NCBI RefSeq assembly: GCF_047974105.1
Contig: NZ_JBHYRS010000008.1
Span: 39,383-103,382 of the forward strand
DNA from: Mitsuokella sp047974105
Lineage (GTDB): Bacteria; Bacillota; Negativicutes; Selenomonadales; Selenomonadaceae
Reading direction: 5' to 3'
DNA length: 64,000 nt
Shown: positions 25,963-33,594 of the stretch, in pieces
How the letters are laid out: every line of letters starts with the position of its first letter
Numbering within the stretch: the stretch's first letter is position 1
The notes under the pieces: model-generated
Told to the model about the DNA's origin: nothing
The model's database searches: none
The model's input: only the letters and a program-made list of their open reading frames with translations
Translations under genes and position numbers: made by a program

Positions 25963-27096
25963 ATGTTGAAAAAAGTCATTAAAACCACTTCTCTTGCCGC
26001 TATGCTGGCCGCAACGTTTGCGACAACCGCTTTTGCTGCCATGCCGGAAAATGCGACAACGGTTTCTGTACCGGGGCAGACCATTCAGCTCGAACAGAAA
26101 TGGGATAAGATTTTCCCAGAGTCCAACAAAGTAGATCACCGCAAAGTAACGTTCAAGAATCGTTATGGCTTCACCCTGGCAGGTGACTTGTATGCACCGA
26201 AAAACGCCGAGGGAAAAATGGCAGCCATTGCCGTAAGCGGACCTTTCGGCGCGGTTAAAGAACAGTCCAGCGGCCTCTATGCACAGACGCTGGCCGAACG
26301 CGGCTTTGTAACACTGGCCTTTGACCCATCCTTTACGGGAGAAAGCTCCGGCACGCCGCGCAACACTGCTTCGCCGGACATCAACACGGAAGATTTCAGC
26401 GCTGCTGTAGACTATCTCGGCTCCCTTGACATGGTAGACCGCGATAAGATCGGCATTCTCGGCATCTGCGGCTGGGGTGGTTTTGCCCTGAACGATGCCA
26501 TTCAGGATACGCGCGTCAAGGCCGTAGCTACGAGCACCATGTACAACATGACCCGCGTCATGGCCAACGGTTATGAAATCAAGATGGATCCAAAGGGCAA
26601 ATACGACCATGTAGCACCGATGAACGCCGACGCGCGTTACCAGATGAAAGAACAGCTGAACAACAACCGTTGGGAAAGCTCGAAAAACGATTACGCTACA
26701 TTAGCTCCGGCTAACAATCTGGACCCGGAAAAAGATATTACGCCGGAAACGCCAAAATTCATTGCAGAATACGCTCAGTTCTATCGGACGAAACGCGGCT
26801 ATCATCCGCGTTCCATCAACTCCAATCCGAATGGTTCCTGGACGAATACTATGCCGCTCTCTTTCATCAACATGCCAATTATGGAATACGCCAAAGAAAT
26901 GCGTACGCCTGCATTGATCGTGGCTGGTGAAAAAGCACATTCCCGCTACTTCAGCGAGGATGCCTATAAGGCCATCGGTTCGAAAGACAAGGAACTCTAC
27001 ATCGTCCCGGGTGCCAACCACACGGACCTCTACGATAACACCCAGAAAATCCCCTTTGACAAATTCGAGCAGTTCTTCAAGGCACATCTGAAGTAA
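25963..27096 (+). CDS. Exported alpha/beta hydrolase, dienelactone-hydrolase type
   Basis: A 377-residue protein with a signal peptide ending TTAFA. The nucleophile elbow reads GILGICGWGG, so the catalytic residue is Cys169 instead of Ser, as in dienelactone hydrolases; the His is in PGANHTDLY near the end. Family members with this export signal and length occur beside LysR regulators in Gram-negatives, substrate unknown. AAAAGGAG precedes the ATG. It forms its own unit under the shared LysR-type promoter. Confidence 0.85.
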   Translation: MLKKVIKTTSLAAMLAATFATTAFAAMPENATTVSVPGQTIQLEQKWDKIFPESNKVDHRKVTFKNRYGFTLAGDLYAPKNAEGKMAAIAVSGPFGAVKEQSSGLYAQTLAERGFVTLAFDPSFTGESSGTPRNTASPDINTEDFSAAVDYLGSLDMVDRDKIGILGICGWGGFALNDAIQDTRVKAVATSTMYNMTRVMANGYEIKMDPKGKYDHVAPMNADARYQMKEQLNNNRWESSKNDYATLAPANNLDPEKDITPETPKFIAEYAQFYRTKRGYHPRSINSNPNGSWTNTMPLSFINMPIMEYAKEMRTPALIVAGEKAHSRYFSEDAYKAIGSKDKELYIVPGANHTDLYDNTQKIPFDKFEQFFKAHLK

Positions 27097-27146
27097 TACT
27101 CGCCCGATTCTTTCCCCTTAAATAACAGACATCCCTCAAAAGAAAA

Positions 27147-27176
27147 AAGAGTCAGCATCTCGCTGGCTCTTCTTTT
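27147..27176 (+). terminator. Rho-independent terminator
   Basis: GAGTCAGC/GCTGGCTC stem with a short loop and a TTCTTTT tail, shared by the converging hydrolase and oxidase-like genes. The stem resembles the terminators of both Hsp20 copies. Confidence 0.75.
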
Positions 27177-27180
27177 ACGT

Positions 27181-27666
27181 TCACAAATGATACGTTTCCA
27201 ACACAGACATCATGGCACGTTTCTCGGCCACGGCGTCTTCCAGATGAAAGACCGCAAAGCGTCTGCCGCTTTCTTTGGTGTAGATTTTTTTCATGACGGG
27301 GTAGCCAGGCTGATTGAGTGCAAGCTCTGACAGCTCATCGCCATCCGTAAAAACAGCCCTGCCGTAATACCGGAAAAACTGTTTTCCTTTGCCCATCAGG
27401 CCGCTTATCTCTACGTAAGGATTTTCCTGCATTTGGCGGTATACGTCTTTCATCGCCCCGACACCGAAATAGTTGATGCCGCCTTCGAGCATGTGAAAGC
27501 TGATGGGGCGTGATTTCGGTCTGCCCTTTTCGATGGTATTCAGGAAAAACGCGCCGCTCTCTTCGACGCATTCCTTTAGCCATTCGTGAATTCGTTTTTC
27601 AATCTCTGGTCGCTGCTCCAAAATCTTTCTCTCCCAGCTGTAAAATCGTGAGTCGGCACATATCAA
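27181..27666 (-). CDS. Pyridoxamine-phosphate-oxidase-like flavoprotein
   Basis: About 161 residues of the split-barrel FMN-binding family: GAFFLNTIEKGRPKSRPISF, INYFGVGAMKDVYRQMQENP, VEISGLMGKGKQFFRYYGRA. These small proteins bind FMN or F420 and reduce or oxidise small molecules. The start is uncertain: TTG at 27666 overlaps the stop of the upstream gene and would be translated by coupling; no better ATG is present. Last gene of the Rrf2 operon. Confidence 0.75.
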   Translation of the reverse strand: MICADSRFYSWERKILEQRPEIEKRIHEWLKECVEESGAFFLNTIEKGRPKSRPISFHMLEGGINYFGVGAMKDVYRQMQENPYVEISGLMGKGKQFFRYYGRAVFTDGDELSELALNQPGYPVMKKIYTKESGRRFAVFHLEDAVAEKRAMMSVLETYHL

Positions 27667-28133
27667 AACATCGTATTATCATTTTCCGCTTTTTCCGGGA
27701 TATCCTGAATAACGTCCCAGTGCTCTACGATCTTTCCATCCTTAACGCGGAAGATATCGACAGCAGCCTGACCGCGGTCTTTGGTGTTCAGGGTGATATG
27801 GTTATGAATGAAAACCAGGTCTCCATCGGCACCGATGTGCTTGATTTCAGCCTTGCTTTCCGGGAATTCCTTCAAGAATCCCTCAATGCCGCTTTCAAAA
27901 GCCTGACGTCCATCGGCGAAACCCGGATTGTGCTGGATATAGTCCGGTGCCGTCATGGCATCGATGACAGAAGTATCGTGCTTGTTGAATACTTCATTCC
28001 AGAAATACTCGACCATCTGTTTATTATCCGTAAACGTAGGTACTTTTTCTGCAGCAAAAGCCGGACTGACCGACATGGCCGTCATCAAACTCATCCCCAG
28101 CAGCATAGCGGTTGCTTTTCTTTTCAGCTTCAT
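27663..28133 (-). CDS. Exported SnoaL/NTF2-like protein
   Basis: About 156 residues. The start at 28133 has GGAGG 9 bases away; a second ATG two codons upstream is too close. A signal peptide (KATAMLLGMSLMTAMSVSPAFA) precedes an NTF2/SnoaL fold: VEYFWNEVFNKHDTSVID, YIQHNPGFADGRQ, VDIFRVKDGKIVEHWDV. These cone-shaped barrels act as polyketide cyclases, isomerases or ligand binders. It lies directly downstream of the Rrf2 regulator and overlaps the flavoprotein gene. Confidence 0.8.
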   Translation of the reverse strand: MKLKRKATAMLLGMSLMTAMSVSPAFAAEKVPTFTDNKQMVEYFWNEVFNKHDTSVIDAMTAPDYIQHNPGFADGRQAFESGIEGFLKEFPESKAEIKHIGADGDLVFIHNHITLNTKDRGQAAVDIFRVKDGKIVEHWDVIQDIPEKAENDNTMF

Positions 28134-28135
28134 CC

Positions 28136-28579
28136 TCATCTTCCTCCAGTATCTTTCTTCATTTCTGCCTGCATCTCCGTATACAAGTCTTTCAAGGTGA
28201 CTGCCTGCATCTGCTGCATCAGCAAACTTTTCCATGCATCGATGTGACCATCCAATACGCCTTTTATGGACCTTCCCACTGGACAATTCGTATTTGGATG
28301 TTCATGCATGTGGAATAACTCATCATCTGAATTTTCCACGGCTTCAAAAATATCCTTTACCGTAATCTCTTCCGGTGCTTTCTTCAGGACGGCACCGCCG
28401 CTGCCTCTGCGGATCTCTATGAAATCTGCTTTCTTCAATAACTGCAGCGTCTTGCGTATATTGACCGCATTGACACCAGTAGTGTCCGCCAGAACGGTGG
28501 ACGTTACTTTTTCTTCTTCTTCATATTCTTCCAGATACAGCAGAATATGAATTGCAACACTCATACGACTGGAAAACAT
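28136..28579 (-). CDS. Rrf2-family transcriptional regulator
   Basis: About 147 residues. MFSSRMSVAIHILLYLEEY and a winged helix (TGVNAVNIRKTLQLLKKADF, IRRGSGGAVL) identify Rrf2. Only one Cys lies in the sensing loop (NTNCPVG), so it lacks the three-Cys iron-sulfur site of IscR and more likely senses redox or electrophile stress, like single-Cys members. The ATG at 28579 has AAAGGTG 9 bases upstream. It heads the operon with the SnoaL-like and flavin proteins and probably represses it. Confidence 0.85.
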   Translation of the reverse strand: MFSSRMSVAIHILLYLEEYEEEEKVTSTVLADTTGVNAVNIRKTLQLLKKADFIEIRRGSGGAVLKKAPEEITVKDIFEAVENSDDELFHMHEHPNTNCPVGRSIKGVLDGHIDAWKSLLMQQMQAVTLKDLYTEMQAEMKKDTGGR

Positions 28580-28624
28580 CGACAAGATCACCTTTCTTGT
28601 ATACGTTGTTGTCTAACTGACTAC

Positions 28625-28653
28625 ATCATATCATATAGTTGTTGTTGTGTAAA
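28625..28653 (-). promoter_or_regulatory. Promoter of the Rrf2 operon
   Basis: On the minus strand TTTACA (28653-28648), 17 bases, TATGAT (28630-28625). The spacer and flanks contain repeated ACAACAACAA and GACAACAACG motifs, possible Rrf2 half sites. Confidence 0.6.
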
Positions 28654-28691
28654 GAACTACAACAAGATTTTTTTGATGCGGTCATGCCGTC

Positions 28692-28745
28692 ATCGGCAAG
28701 TTATATTAAAAATATAGATTTATTTTCAGAAGATAACTTGCCGAT
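28692..28745. promoter_or_regulatory. 13-bp inverted repeat upstream of the Fic gene
   Basis: ATCGGCAAGTTAT (28692-28704) and ATAACTTGCCGAT (28733-28745) are exact complements separated by 28 AT-rich bases. The repeat ends 42 bases before the Fic start codon. The Fic protein carries its own N-terminal helix-turn-helix and may bind here. Confidence 0.55.
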
Positions 28746-28787
28746 AGCGGCTATTTTTGTCATAATTAAGGTGAGAGGTGAGAAGGA

Positions 28788-29696
28788 ATGGACTACGTAT
28801 CTGTAGAAGAAATGGCTGTGCAGTGGAATCTTTCACCGCGTACCGTGCGGAACTACTGCAAGGAAGGCAGGATTCCGGGTGCTAAGCAAGCCGGACGAAT
28901 ATGGATGCTTCCTGTCCATGCCATTCGCCCCGGCCGACGTCCGCGCAGCAAAAAAATGGGTGCAGTGCCTTCTTTGCCGGACCTTTTGCAGGACGAATGC
29001 CTGCATCACCGTAAAGGCGGCCTTTATCATCGCGTACAGATTGATCTGACGTACAACTCAAATCACATCGAGGGCAGCCGGCTGACGCATGAAGAGACGC
29101 AGTATATCTTTGATACCAATACAGCCGGACAGAATGGTCCCACAAATGTCGACGATATTGTCGAAACCATGAATCATTTCCGCTGTGTAGACTTTATCAT
29201 CCAAAACGCACGGCACCGCATCACGCAGAAGATGATAAAAGAGCTTCATTTCATGCTGAAAAATGGCACGACCGACAGCCGCAAAGCATGGTTTGCCGTC
29301 GGCAATTACAAAAAGCTGCCGAACACCATCGGCGAAATGGAAACTACCCCGCCAGAAAAAGTGGCGGAATCTATAAAAGCACTGCTCAATTGGTATAACA
29401 AACTGACAAAGCCATCTTTTGACGATATCCTTGATTTTCATGTCCGTTTCGAAAAGATTCATCCCTTTCAGGATGGCAACGGACGTGTGGGCCGGCTGCT
29501 GCTCTTCAAGGAATGTCTTCGTCATGGCGAAATTCCCTTCATCCTTACGGATGATCTAAAATTCTATTATTACCGCGGCCTGCATGAATGGCAGAACGAA
29601 AAGGGATACTTGCGTGATACCTGCCTGACCGCACAGGACCGCTTCAAAAAAATCGTGGCCTACTATCTGCCGAAATATGATGAGGAAGAAAAATGA
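28788..29696 (+). CDS. Fic-family AMP-transferase with N-terminal DNA-binding domain
   Basis: A 302-residue protein. Residues 1-45 form a MerR-like helix-turn-helix (VSVEEMAVQWNLSPRTVRNY). The Fic core has the inhibitory helix motif SNHIEG (91-96, matching [S/T]xxxE[G/N]) and the full active site HPFQDGNGRVGR (225-236). Fic enzymes attach AMP to Ser/Thr/Tyr of target proteins; the inhibitory Glu keeps them off. The fused DNA-binding domain suggests autoregulation through the upstream inverted repeat. Its stop overlaps the start of the next gene by four bases. Confidence 0.9.
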   Translation: MDYVSVEEMAVQWNLSPRTVRNYCKEGRIPGAKQAGRIWMLPVHAIRPGRRPRSKKMGAVPSLPDLLQDECLHHRKGGLYHRVQIDLTYNSNHIEGSRLTHEETQYIFDTNTAGQNGPTNVDDIVETMNHFRCVDFIIQNARHRITQKMIKELHFMLKNGTTDSRKAWFAVGNYKKLPNTIGEMETTPPEKVAESIKALLNWYNKLTKPSFDDILDFHVRFEKIHPFQDGNGRVGRLLLFKECLRHGEIPFILTDDLKFYYYRGLHEWQNEKGYLRDTCLTAQDRFKKIVAYYLPKYDEEEK

Positions 29697-30271
29697 GTCG
29701 TTTAGATGAAATCCTAGCCGCCAACAAAGAATTCGTGGCCCATGGCAAGCATGACTATACGGCAGAGGACATTGCCGCGAGTAAGCTGCCAAAGAAGAAA
29801 ATGGCCATTTTCACCTGCATGGATACGAGACTGACGGAGATTCTCGAACCGGCCATGGGGATCCAGCGCGGCGATGCCAAGATCATCCGCACCGTCGGCA
29901 ACTATCTCACGGGCGAATTTGACGCCGTCATCCGCAGCCTGATGGTCGCCATCTACGAGCTCGGCGTCGAAGAAATCTTCGTCGTCGGCCATTACGAATT
30001 CGGCATGGCCAAGACCACGGCAGACAGTCTCGCCGCCGCGATGCGTGCACACGGCGTCACGGAAGACGCCATCGCCAAAGTGCACGGCGAACTCGAAACG
30101 TGGGCTGATGCCTTCCACGACCCTGTCGAAAATGTCAAAGAGGCCGTGAAAAAGATTGAGCAGAACCCATACATCCCGAAAAACATCCAAGTGCACGGCC
30201 TGATGATCCACCCGCGCACAGGCCAGCTCGATGTCATAGAGACGGCATCCGGCAGCAGCCCGACAAAATAA
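29693..30271 (+). CDS. Beta-carbonic-anhydrase-like protein lacking one zinc ligand
   Basis: A 192-residue protein of the beta-carbonic anhydrase family: FTCMDTRL gives Cys42, Asp44 and Arg46; VVGHYEFGM gives His100. The family's third zinc ligand, the Cys in HxxC, is Phe103 here. Zinc binding and CO2 hydration are therefore doubtful unless another residue helps; a regulatory or different hydrolytic role is possible. It is coupled to the Fic gene by ATGA overlap, so the proteins may act together or one may modify the other. Confidence 0.8.
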   Translation: MSRLDEILAANKEFVAHGKHDYTAEDIAASKLPKKKMAIFTCMDTRLTEILEPAMGIQRGDAKIIRTVGNYLTGEFDAVIRSLMVAIYELGVEEIFVVGHYEFGMAKTTADSLAAAMRAHGVTEDAIAKVHGELETWADAFHDPVENVKEAVKKIEQNPYIPKNIQVHGLMIHPRTGQLDVIETASGSSPTK

Positions 30272-30286
30272 AAGCAGTCATACACC

Positions 30287-30327
30287 AAAAAGATAGGAAC
30301 CAGCCCCTCGCTGATTCCTATCTTTTT
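30287..30327 (+). terminator. Rho-independent terminator after the Fic operon
   Basis: AAAAAGATAGGAA pairs perfectly with TTCCTATCTTTTT over a 15-base loop. Confidence 0.85.
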
Positions 30328-30349
30328 GTAGCTATTTTTATAGATAAAC

Positions 30350-30421
30350 TGGATATGTTGAACAACATAATCAACATATCCAATACATCCAATACATCCA
30401 ATATATCCATCTTATCCAACA
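30350..30421. repeat. TTGGATATGTTG-type repeat cluster 1
   Basis: TGGATATGTTGAACAACAT followed by several ATCCAAYA units in the opposite sense. The same family of repeats occurs at 33.5, 44.2, 44.7 and 45.8-46.1 kb. It lies between a terminator and the end of the Rep 1 gene. A partition-protein binding site is the likely role. Confidence 0.7.
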
Positions 30422-30443
30422 AAAATCGTTGCTGAAAAAACTG

Positions 30444-31673
30444 TCATTTCTCTGCAGACGATTCATCCTGACAGTACAATTCAATGAAGCGCGCCACGGA
30501 CATGCCATGGTCCTCAAGCAGACGTTTTGCCGTGACATTGAGGTGACGTTCCTTCAAGGCCTTGCGGACGACGCTGACCATGGCCCGGCCCATGTCGTCG
30601 GACTGATCGAACGGTGTTTCCTCGACATCAAGGGAAATCTCGTCGCCAAACATCTTGATGGCATCGAGCTCCCAAGCGGTATTTTCCTGCTTGGCCTTGA
30701 ATTCGCGCTCAATCGCGGCCTTCATATCCTGATCCTGTCTCAGGTAGTTCTCGGCAATCGCCTTATAGAGAAAAGCGGGGACATTCTTGACTTTTCGCGT
30801 CTTGGCCAGCTCGACGGCGTAGCCCATGCGTTTCTCAAATTCTTCGTTGCTGCCACAGAGAAGCGTAAGCTTGTCGACGCTCTGGCGCGTAAGGCCGTGC
30901 CATTCATTCCTGTTCGGCAGCATCTCCATCTGCACCGTTTCCGCAGCTTCCTCATCCGGCATGACCTGCGAGCAGTCCATCGTAAAATTAAATCCCATAA
31001 TACGGCGTGCCTTCCGAACTTTCGTATACGAGATCCGGTATTGCGTCTTCTCGTTGATTTCCTTGATTGGGTCATCGAGAACACGGCGGCAGAAATCCTG
31101 AATCCTCGTATAAGTATGTTCCCCGACGTTCAGCATGAAGCGCAGGTCGCCGAGTTCAATATGGCGCTGGATGGTCTTGTCATGCATCAGCCCCTGATAT
31201 TGCAGCATGAGCTCCAAAAGACGCATGCTGTACGCACTGGACAGATTGAAAATCTGCTTCATAGCAATGCGCGTATAGCCTTTACCAAGCTCAAAGATGT
31301 CAAGCAGATAGGGACGCATCTCATTGTTGAACTTGATGCGCAGGCCATCGCGTTTTTCATATTCGATGACGGCAAAGAGCGGCACGTACTTCATCCCTTC
31401 TTCAGAACGCAGGACGAGAACGCGCTTGGCCAACGAATCACAGGTTTTATCAAGTAAAGTTAGATACATGCCGTTGCCCAATATCTCTTTGACCTGACTA
31501 GGCGAGATGTGCGTAGCTGGAAAATCCTTGTCGTAAAATTTGTCATTCCTGCCAAGATGTGGATTTATGTCCTGCAGAGCAAGCAGGAAAAGGCGCATTT
31601 CCAGCGCATTCATCGCTTTCTTCGCTTCGATGAGCGGATTGGCCTGATAAATAACGGGACGACGATCATTCAT
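30444..31673 (-). CDS. repB: Rep_3 plasmid replication initiator 1
   Basis: About 409 residues of the RepB/Rep_3 type. Tandem winged-helix domains: IYQANPLIEAKKAMNALEMR and LFLLALQDI open WH1, RIAMKQIFNLSSAYSMRLLE and REINEKTQ-like DPIKEINEKTQYRISY mark WH2. It binds iterons and recruits host DnaB/DnaA. AAAGGAAC precedes the ATG at 31673. The last 110 residues are nearly identical to Rep 2 (33595-34839), but the DNA-binding part is divergent, in line with different iterons. The upstream iterons (31789-32034) carry the motif GGTTAAAATCCGTCCACCTA. Confidence 0.9.
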   Translation of the reverse strand: MNDRRPVIYQANPLIEAKKAMNALEMRLFLLALQDINPHLGRNDKFYDKDFPATHISPSQVKEILGNGMYLTLLDKTCDSLAKRVLVLRSEEGMKYVPLFAVIEYEKRDGLRIKFNNEMRPYLLDIFELGKGYTRIAMKQIFNLSSAYSMRLLELMLQYQGLMHDKTIQRHIELGDLRFMLNVGEHTYTRIQDFCRRVLDDPIKEINEKTQYRISYTKVRKARRIMGFNFTMDCSQVMPDEEAAETVQMEMLPNRNEWHGLTRQSVDKLTLLCGSNEEFEKRMGYAVELAKTRKVKNVPAFLYKAIAENYLRQDQDMKAAIEREFKAKQENTAWELDAIKMFGDEISLDVEETPFDQSDDMGRAMVSVVRKALKERHLNVTAKRLLEDHGMSVARFIELYCQDESSAEK

Positions 31674-31788
31674 AGAAATGTTCCTTTCATTTTCGCAGAA
31701 ATCAAGTAAAATCAAGGGCTGCAGAGATTAAATCGGCAAGCAAACCGGTAAGGAAACCGACGGCTTTGCGGGCAATATTTGGCGGTAA

Positions 31789-32034
31789 GGTGGACGATTT
31801 TTAACTGACATGTCAAAGTCAAGCCCTTTTTCGAAAATATTTTTGGTTAAAATCTGTCTACATTACGTCTAATTTCATTATATCAAACGTAATGTAGACA
31901 TTCAACAGGCATTATTTCTACCTTTTATCATATATCAGGTTAAAATCCGTCTCCCTTTAGGTTAAATTTCGTCCACCTAAAAAGCCCAATTTGGTTAAAA
32001 ATTGTCTACCTATAGGTTAAAATCCGTCCACCTA
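31789..32034. repeat. Iterons and inverted repeat of replicon 1
   Basis: Five direct copies of about 20 bases near GGTTAAAATCCGTCCACCTA start at 31845, 31938, 31960, 31993 and 32015; a sixth at 31789-31805 is inverted. TGTCTACATTACGT (31855-31868) and ACGTAATGTAGACA (31887-31900) form a 14-bp perfect inverted repeat, a likely autoregulatory operator where Rep dimers bind. Confidence 0.85.
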
Positions 32035-32091
32035 AAAAGCCGCTAGCCCTTGTGCTATAAGGCTTTCAAAACACCTATAGCATATATAGCA

Positions 32092-32133
32092 TTATATGCT
32101 AAAAGCAAGCATAGCATAGGGAAGTTATCCACA
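32092..32133. other. DnaA-box segment of replicon 1
   Basis: Consensus DnaA box TTATCCACA at 32125-32133, preceded by ATTATATGCTAAAAGCAAGC and ATAGCATAGGGAAG. The same 40-base segment recurs at 35134-35175 beside replicon 2 with one base changed. It is the probable opening region of the origin. Confidence 0.75.
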
Positions 32134-32270
32134 GAGGAAAATAGAGCAACGATCCAGACTTCCACAGCTGCCTTTGCCGGCCTGCTTGCCTTTTCTTTTT
32201 TGTCCTTTTTATCTCTTGAACGATCCATTTCGTTCTATTCGAAGATGGTTGCTTGATTTCCATCCCCTCT

Positions 32271-32309
32271 TGACACTCCACCTGCCTTTAGGCATGGGAG
32301 TGTCAAACT
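32271..32309 (+). mobile_element. Solitary IS200/IS605-like right-end hairpin
   Basis: TGACACTCC (32271-32279) pairs with GGAGTGTCA (32297-32305) around CTGCCTTTAGGCATG, ending TCAA. This is the look of an IS200/IS605 right end, but no transposase or tnpB is near. A relic or a simple hairpin cannot be told apart by eye. Confidence 0.35.
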
Positions 32310-32366
32310 ATATTTTGCTAGACTTTCTGCTTCAGTTGCCCGCTAGAGATCACTTTGCGGATTCCC

Positions 32367-32395
32367 TTGACAACTATATTTAAAAATTCTAATAT
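32367..32395 (+). promoter_or_regulatory. Promoter of the ArsR-type operon
   Basis: TTGACA (32367-32372), 17 bases, TAATAT (32390-32395). The -10 region is embedded in AT-rich near-symmetric sequence (ATATATAAATATAAAT) that could be the repressor's operator. Confidence 0.7.
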
Positions 32396-32422
32396 ATAAA
32401 TATAAATTGTGAGGTGTATAAA

Positions 32423-32737
32423 TTGATTCAAGATGAAAAATTTCTGCAGCAGCAGGCAGAGCTCCTAAAGGTCATTGCCCATCCCGTACGGCTTTGCATC
32501 GTCCGCGGACTTTGGCAGAATGGCGGCTGCAATGTGACACATATGCAGCAGTGCATGGATGTACCGCAGTCAACGGTTTCTCAGCATCTGGCAAAACTGC
32601 GTCAGGCGGGAATCATCGAAGGAAAGCGCAGCGGACTGGAAATCTGCTATACGCTGAAAGATGAACGCGTCAAAGCCATCTTGTCATGCCTTTTGCCAAA
32701 AAAGAAAGCCGGTACAGAGGAGGAATCATCATGGTAA
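32423..32737 (+). CDS. ArsR-family regulator
   Basis: About 104 residues with a winged helix: LLKVIAHPVRLCIVRGLW, CNVTHMQQCMDVPQSTVSQH, LAKLRQAGIIEGKRSG. Three Cys lie at or near the DNA-recognition helices, so it could sense metal or reactive sulfur through thiols. The start is probably TTG at 32423, 6 bases after GAGGTG. Its end overlaps the ferredoxin gene by 7 bases. It should control the three-gene operon. Confidence 0.8.
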   Translation: MIQDEKFLQQQAELLKVIAHPVRLCIVRGLWQNGGCNVTHMQQCMDVPQSTVSQHLAKLRQAGIIEGKRSGLEICYTLKDERVKAILSCLLPKKKAGTEEESSW

Positions 32738-32934
32738 AACGTTCACCGCGTCATGCTGTAGTACATAAAGAAAACTGCGTGGCCTGCGGCACGTGTGTCG
32801 ACATCTGTCCACGCGGTGCCATGAGCATCCATGCAGGCATTTTTGCCGAAGTCAATGAGGATCTCTGTGTCGGCTGCGGCATGTGCGCCAGAGAGTGTCC
32901 GGCTTCCGCGATTCAGATTGGGGTGAGACCATGA
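32731..32934 (+). CDS. Small 2[4Fe-4S] ferredoxin
   Basis: A 67-residue protein with two full cluster motifs, CVACGTCVDICP and CVGCGMCARECP. It carries electrons, probably to or from the membrane protein encoded next. GGAGG stands before the ATG at 32731, which is preferred over an in-frame Met 15 codons upstream. Its stop overlaps the next start by four bases. Confidence 0.85.
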   Translation: MVKRSPRHAVVHKENCVACGTCVDICPRGAMSIHAGIFAEVNEDLCVGCGMCARECPASAIQIGVRP

Positions 32935-33518
32935 AACAGCAGCATCACTGGTACCACTATCTTTGGCTGTGGTCCATTTTCTATTTCTCAATGAGCTTCG
33001 TCAACATCCTCTTTGCATGGCTCGGGCTCATCAGCTTCTGCCTGCCACTCTTATTTGCCATCATCGGCGGCAACAAGCTCTTCTGCAATCGCTATTGCGA
33101 CCGCGGTCAGCTGCTCCGCGTGCTCGGCAGTCAAGTCGGACTTTCGCGGCGCCATGAAATGCCTGCTTGGCTGAAAAGCCAAACTTTCCGCTACGCCTTT
33201 ATGATATTCTTTTTCGCCATGTTCGGCAGTGTCATCTACACTACCTGGCTCGTCGGCAGCGGCGCATCCAGCGTCAAAGAAGCTGTCATGCTGCTTTGGA
33301 GCATCAACCTGCCCTGGCATTGGACCTATACGGCAAGCGTCAGCCCGTGGCAGGCTCAATTCGCCTTTGGCCTCTATAGTCTGATGATGACCTCCGAAGT
33401 CATCGCCTTGGCTGCCATGCTCTGGTTCAAGCCGCGCTCCTGGTGCGTCTTCTGCCCGATGGGGACCTTGACGCAGACCATCTGCAGGGTGAAATCAGGC
33501 TCTGGCCGCAATAATTAA
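32931..33518 (+). CDS. NapH/MauN-like membrane iron-sulfur protein
   Basis: About 195 residues with four or five membrane helices. Cys motifs GNKLFCNRYCDRGQLL and WCVFCPMGTL resemble the CxxxCP motifs of NapH/NosR/CcoG-type membrane ferredoxin proteins, though the classical C-terminal 4Fe-4S domains are absent; the separate ferredoxin upstream may supply them. Probably part of an electron-transfer pair feeding an unidentified reductase. Coupled to the ferredoxin by ATGA. Confidence 0.75.
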   Translation: MKQQHHWYHYLWLWSIFYFSMSFVNILFAWLGLISFCLPLLFAIIGGNKLFCNRYCDRGQLLRVLGSQVGLSRRHEMPAWLKSQTFRYAFMIFFFAMFGSVIYTTWLVGSGASSVKEAVMLLWSINLPWHWTYTASVSPWQAQFAFGLYSLMMTSEVIALAAMLWFKPRSWCVFCPMGTLTQTICRVKSGSGRNN

Positions 33519-33527
33519 TGGTATAAA

Positions 33528-33573
33528 TTGGATAAGTTGAACAACATATCCAATGTATCCAACATATCCAACA
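33528..33573. repeat. TTGGATATGTTG-type repeat cluster 2
   Basis: TTGGATAAGTTGAACAACAT followed by ATCCAATGT, ATCCAACAT and ATCCAACA units. It lies just past the end of Rep 2, exactly as cluster 1 lies past the end of Rep 1. Confidence 0.7.
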
Positions 33574-33594
33574 AAGCTATTGACGAAAAAGCTG

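Noticed and set aside
30350..30421. CRISPR-like array
   Set aside because: Repeats are short, irregular, occur in both orientations without unique spacers of fixed length, and no cas genes are near; they fit partition sites better.
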